64,000 nucleotides of DNA from Opitutaceae bacterium (lineage in GTDB: Bacteria; Verrucomicrobiota; Verrucomicrobiia; Opitutales; Opitutaceae): positions 62,001 through 126,000 of the forward strand of contig JAWLBB010000008.1 in the NCBI GenBank assembly GCA_041395105.1, in the 5' to 3' direction. The notes beneath the pieces are model-generated. The model did not search any database, was not told the origin of the DNA, and worked only from the letters and a program-made list of their open reading frames with translations. Position numbers and translations under genes: made by a program. Positions 62,518 through 64,000 of this stretch are shown piece by piece; position 1 is the first letter of the stretch, and each line of letters begins with the position of its first letter.

Positions 62518-63576
62518 TCATTTTGCCGGCGAAATCGATCCGCTCCGGGAGGCGGGATTGTTGCGGGCGCCGCGCGACCGGGCAAGTTCCCGCATGTCGA
62601 CAGCCATGTCGTCTTTTTCGAAGATCTCCCGGCCGAGGATGGTTTCCATGACGTCCTCCATGGTCAGGACGCCGGTGATTGAGCCGAACTCGTCCACCAC
62701 CATGGCAAGCTGCTGGTGGGTGCGCAGGAAGAGTTGGAGAGCGTTGGAAGCGGAGACGGTCTCGGGGATGAAGTGGATTTCCTGCATCAGGCTGCCGACC
62801 GTGGCATTATCGCGATCGTTGGCCTTGCCCTTCAGGAGGTCCCGTCTCCGGACCAGGCCGACAACCTCGTCGATGTTGTCCTTGTAGACGGGCAGGCGGG
62901 CGAAGGGAATGTTCGGGTATTCACGGAAGACTTCGGCCAGGGTGGCGTCCTTTTCGAGGGCCGTCACCACGGTTCGCGGGGTCATGATATCGCCTACTTT
63001 GACGTCATCGAGCGAAAGGGCATTGGTGATCAGCTGCGACTCGTTGGAGGTCAGGGTGCCTTCCTTGGCCCCTTTCTCGGCCAGGAGGATGATTTCCTCA
63101 TCGGACGAGGTTTCCGCGGGGGGGCGCTTGATGACAAGACGGACGGCGAGATTGGAAAGGAAATTGAGCGGGGCGAGCACCTTGGTCAGAAAGACCAGCG
63201 GATGCACGATATGGGGTTGGAGCTGGACCCGGTAGACCACGCCGATATTCTTCGGGATGACCTCGGAGAAAATCAGGATGGCGAGGGTCATGATGCCGGA
63301 AACGACGCCGAGCCAGACTTCGCCAAACAGCTTGGTGGCGAGTCCGCCGACCAGGGTCGCCCCGAGGGTATTGGCCACCGTATTGAGGGTGAGGATGGTC
63401 GAGATGGTGTCCGCCATCTCGGTCTTGAGCTGCTCGAGGAGGAGACCGCGTTTTGGGCGCGTTTTCTTGAGCGACTCGATTTCCGAGACGGTCGTGCTGA
63501 GAATGAGGGCCTCGAGCAGCGAGCAGAAAAAAGAGATGCCGATCGTGAAGGCGACGGCCAGGACGAACGCCGTCAT
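62518..63576 (-). CDS. CNNM/DUF21-CBS membrane protein (hemolysin C/CorC-like)
   Basis: 352-residue protein. The DUF21/CNNM transmembrane domain (1 to about 150) has four hydrophobic helices and the typical SLLEALILSTTVSEIESLKK and IFSEVIPKNIG motifs. A CBS pair (about 195-320) includes DIMTPRTVVTALEKDATLAEV and LAMVVDEFGSITGVLTMEDVMETILGREI. Unlike TlyC/CorC full-length proteins it lacks the C-terminal CorC_HlyC domain and ends with a short basic tail. CNNM members are implicated in Mg2+/divalent-cation transport, so the specific role is inference. lgt follows 40 bp downstream on the same strand. Confidence 0.9.
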   Translation of the reverse strand: MTAFVLAVAFTIGISFFCSLLEALILSTTVSEIESLKKTRPKRGLLLEQLKTEMADTISTILTLNTVANTLGATLVGGLATKLFGEVWLGVVSGIMTLAILIFSEVIPKNIGVVYRVQLQPHIVHPLVFLTKVLAPLNFLSNLAVRLVIKRPPAETSSDEEIILLAEKGAKEGTLTSNESQLITNALSLDDVKVGDIMTPRTVVTALEKDATLAEVFREYPNIPFARLPVYKDNIDEVVGLVRRRDLLKGKANDRDNATVGSLMQEIHFIPETVSASNALQLFLRTHQQLAMVVDEFGSITGVLTMEDVMETILGREIFEKDDMAVDMRELARSRGARNNPASRSGSISPAK

Positions 63577-63856
63577 CGCTCCGGGGTCGCCGTGACCACG
63601 CCTCCTGATCTGGCGGCGCGTTCTGCCAACAACGACAGTCGACTAGGTTCGGGCTCGCCCGGAGCTTCGGTGGGGACCGACTCACTCCCGGCATTACTGC
63701 AGGCGGCCTCTCTCGGACCGCTGGAATCATGTGGCAACATCTGTTTCAAAACGTGACTTTTGAGACGCTCAGCCGGAAATGGCAAGCGCCGGGTGCAAAA
63801 CGTGGCCGATCGAAAGCGGGCTTGCTCCTCCCGGAACGCTTTGACTATCTGGGGGA
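63577..63856. other. 280-bp divergent gap upstream of gcvT
   Basis: This gap should contain the promoters of the CNNM gene and gcvT. A 102-codon minus-strand frame (63573-63881) overlaps it but lacks any conserved feature. I could not recognise a glycine riboswitch by eye. Confidence 0.45.
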
Positions 63857-64000
63857 ATGCCATCGTTGCGGAGGACGCCACTCTATGACTTTCACCGGGA
63901 TCACGGTGGCCGGTTTGTCGAATTCGGCGGCTGGGAGATGCCCGTTCAGTACCGGAGTATCCTGGAGGAGCACCGGGCGGTCCGGTCGGCGGCCGGACTC
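63857..64000 (+). CDS. gcvT: Glycine cleavage system T protein (aminomethyltransferase), 5' part
   Basis: First 48 codons only; the gene runs off the window. The N-terminus reads [20 protein letters not shown] then [12 protein letters not shown] and [12 protein letters not shown], the standard GcvT opening (T-P-L-Y-D-x-H, F-x-G-W-x-M-P-V-Q-Y, E-H-x-x-V-R). GcvT transfers the methylene group from the aminomethyl-lipoyl H protein to tetrahydrofolate. ATG 63857 is the natural start. Expect gcvH and gcvP downstream. Confidence 0.95.
   Translation, partial: MPSLRRTPLYDFHRDHGGRFVEFGGWEMPVQYRSILEEHRAVRSAAGL

Noticed and set aside
63577..63856. Possible glycine riboswitch before gcvT
   Set aside because: The position is suitable, but I could not match the conserved glycine aptamer core by eye.
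63573..63881. 102-codon minus-strand frame whose stop overlaps the CNNM start as ATGA
   Set aside because: The overlap is suggestive, but the frame runs through the gcvT start, is low-complexity and lacks any conserved feature.
1..64000. CRISPR array, tRNA, rRNA, complete insertion sequence or prophage
   Set aside because: No regularly spaced short repeats with unique spacers, cloverleaf T-loop motifs or transposase/integrase catalytic motifs were seen on reading both strands.

Overview
The window is 64 kb of GC-rich (roughly 60% or more, by eye) and densely coded bacterial chromosome. Gene content points to a Verrucomicrobiota member, most likely of the Opitutales/Opitutaceae type. This is inference from several traits: secreted RCC1/Ig-like proteins, DUF1080-type domains fused to a PQQ-type sugar dehydrogenase, many glycoside hydrolases and BNR/Asp-box proteins, sugar isomerase plus SDR clusters, and few clear Shine-Dalgarno sites. 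There is no rRNA, recognisable tRNA, CRISPR array, complete insertion sequence or prophage.

Layout. 1-16.4 kb: uvrB, two convergent five-blade-propeller hydrolases (one GH32-like), a large Lhr-type helicase with a striking 31-bp inverted-repeat pair upstream, a BNR protein coupled to a GNAT acetyltransferase, ppnP, a UPF0158 protein, a cytochrome c/PQQ-dehydrogenase/DUF1080 fusion, and a site-2 protease with CBS domains. 16.4-34 kb is an accessory carbohydrate region. It holds a seven-repeat RCC1/Ig secreted protein, a GH5-like hydrolase, a sugar ABC importer (binding protein, frameshifted MalF-type permease, MalG-type permease, no ATPase), and an exported VOC protein coupled to a lipoprotein. 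It continues with an SDR-TIM barrel-SDR-SDR-BNR operon, a peptide-type binding lipoprotein behind an array of palindromic operators, and an 876-residue glycosidase. 34-38 kb: a large MscS channel diverging from a NERD-domain protein, then a cluster of hairpins.

38-47 kb: heme biosynthesis (hemE-hemN-hemY in one operon, hemH nearby on the same strand), then a high-affinity metal ABC importer whose operon contains an extra single-pass membrane protein of unknown function. 47-52.6 kb: an apparently exported ClpP-like serine protease with a long coiled coil, an orphan OmpR-type response regulator, and hisG-aguB-aguA (histidine entry enzyme plus two putrescine-pathway enzymes). 52.8-64 kb: housekeeping genes rpsA, a sigma-70 factor, trpE, glgC, a tandem universal stress protein, nhaA, lgt, a CNNM/CBS membrane protein, and the first 48 codons of gcvT at the right edge.

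The central accessory genes plausibly work together: exported hydrolases release oligosaccharides, the ABC importers take up products, and the SDR/isomerase set oxidises or epimerises them. Substrates cannot be read from the sequence. Genes in the operons commonly overlap by ATGA or GTGA, suggesting translational coupling. The best candidates for new biology are the exported ClpP-like protease, the two operator architectures (near 9.9 kb and 31.2 kb), the extra subunit in the metal importer operon, and a small family of dispersed intergenic palindromes. No complete, obviously novel defence or mobile system was found.
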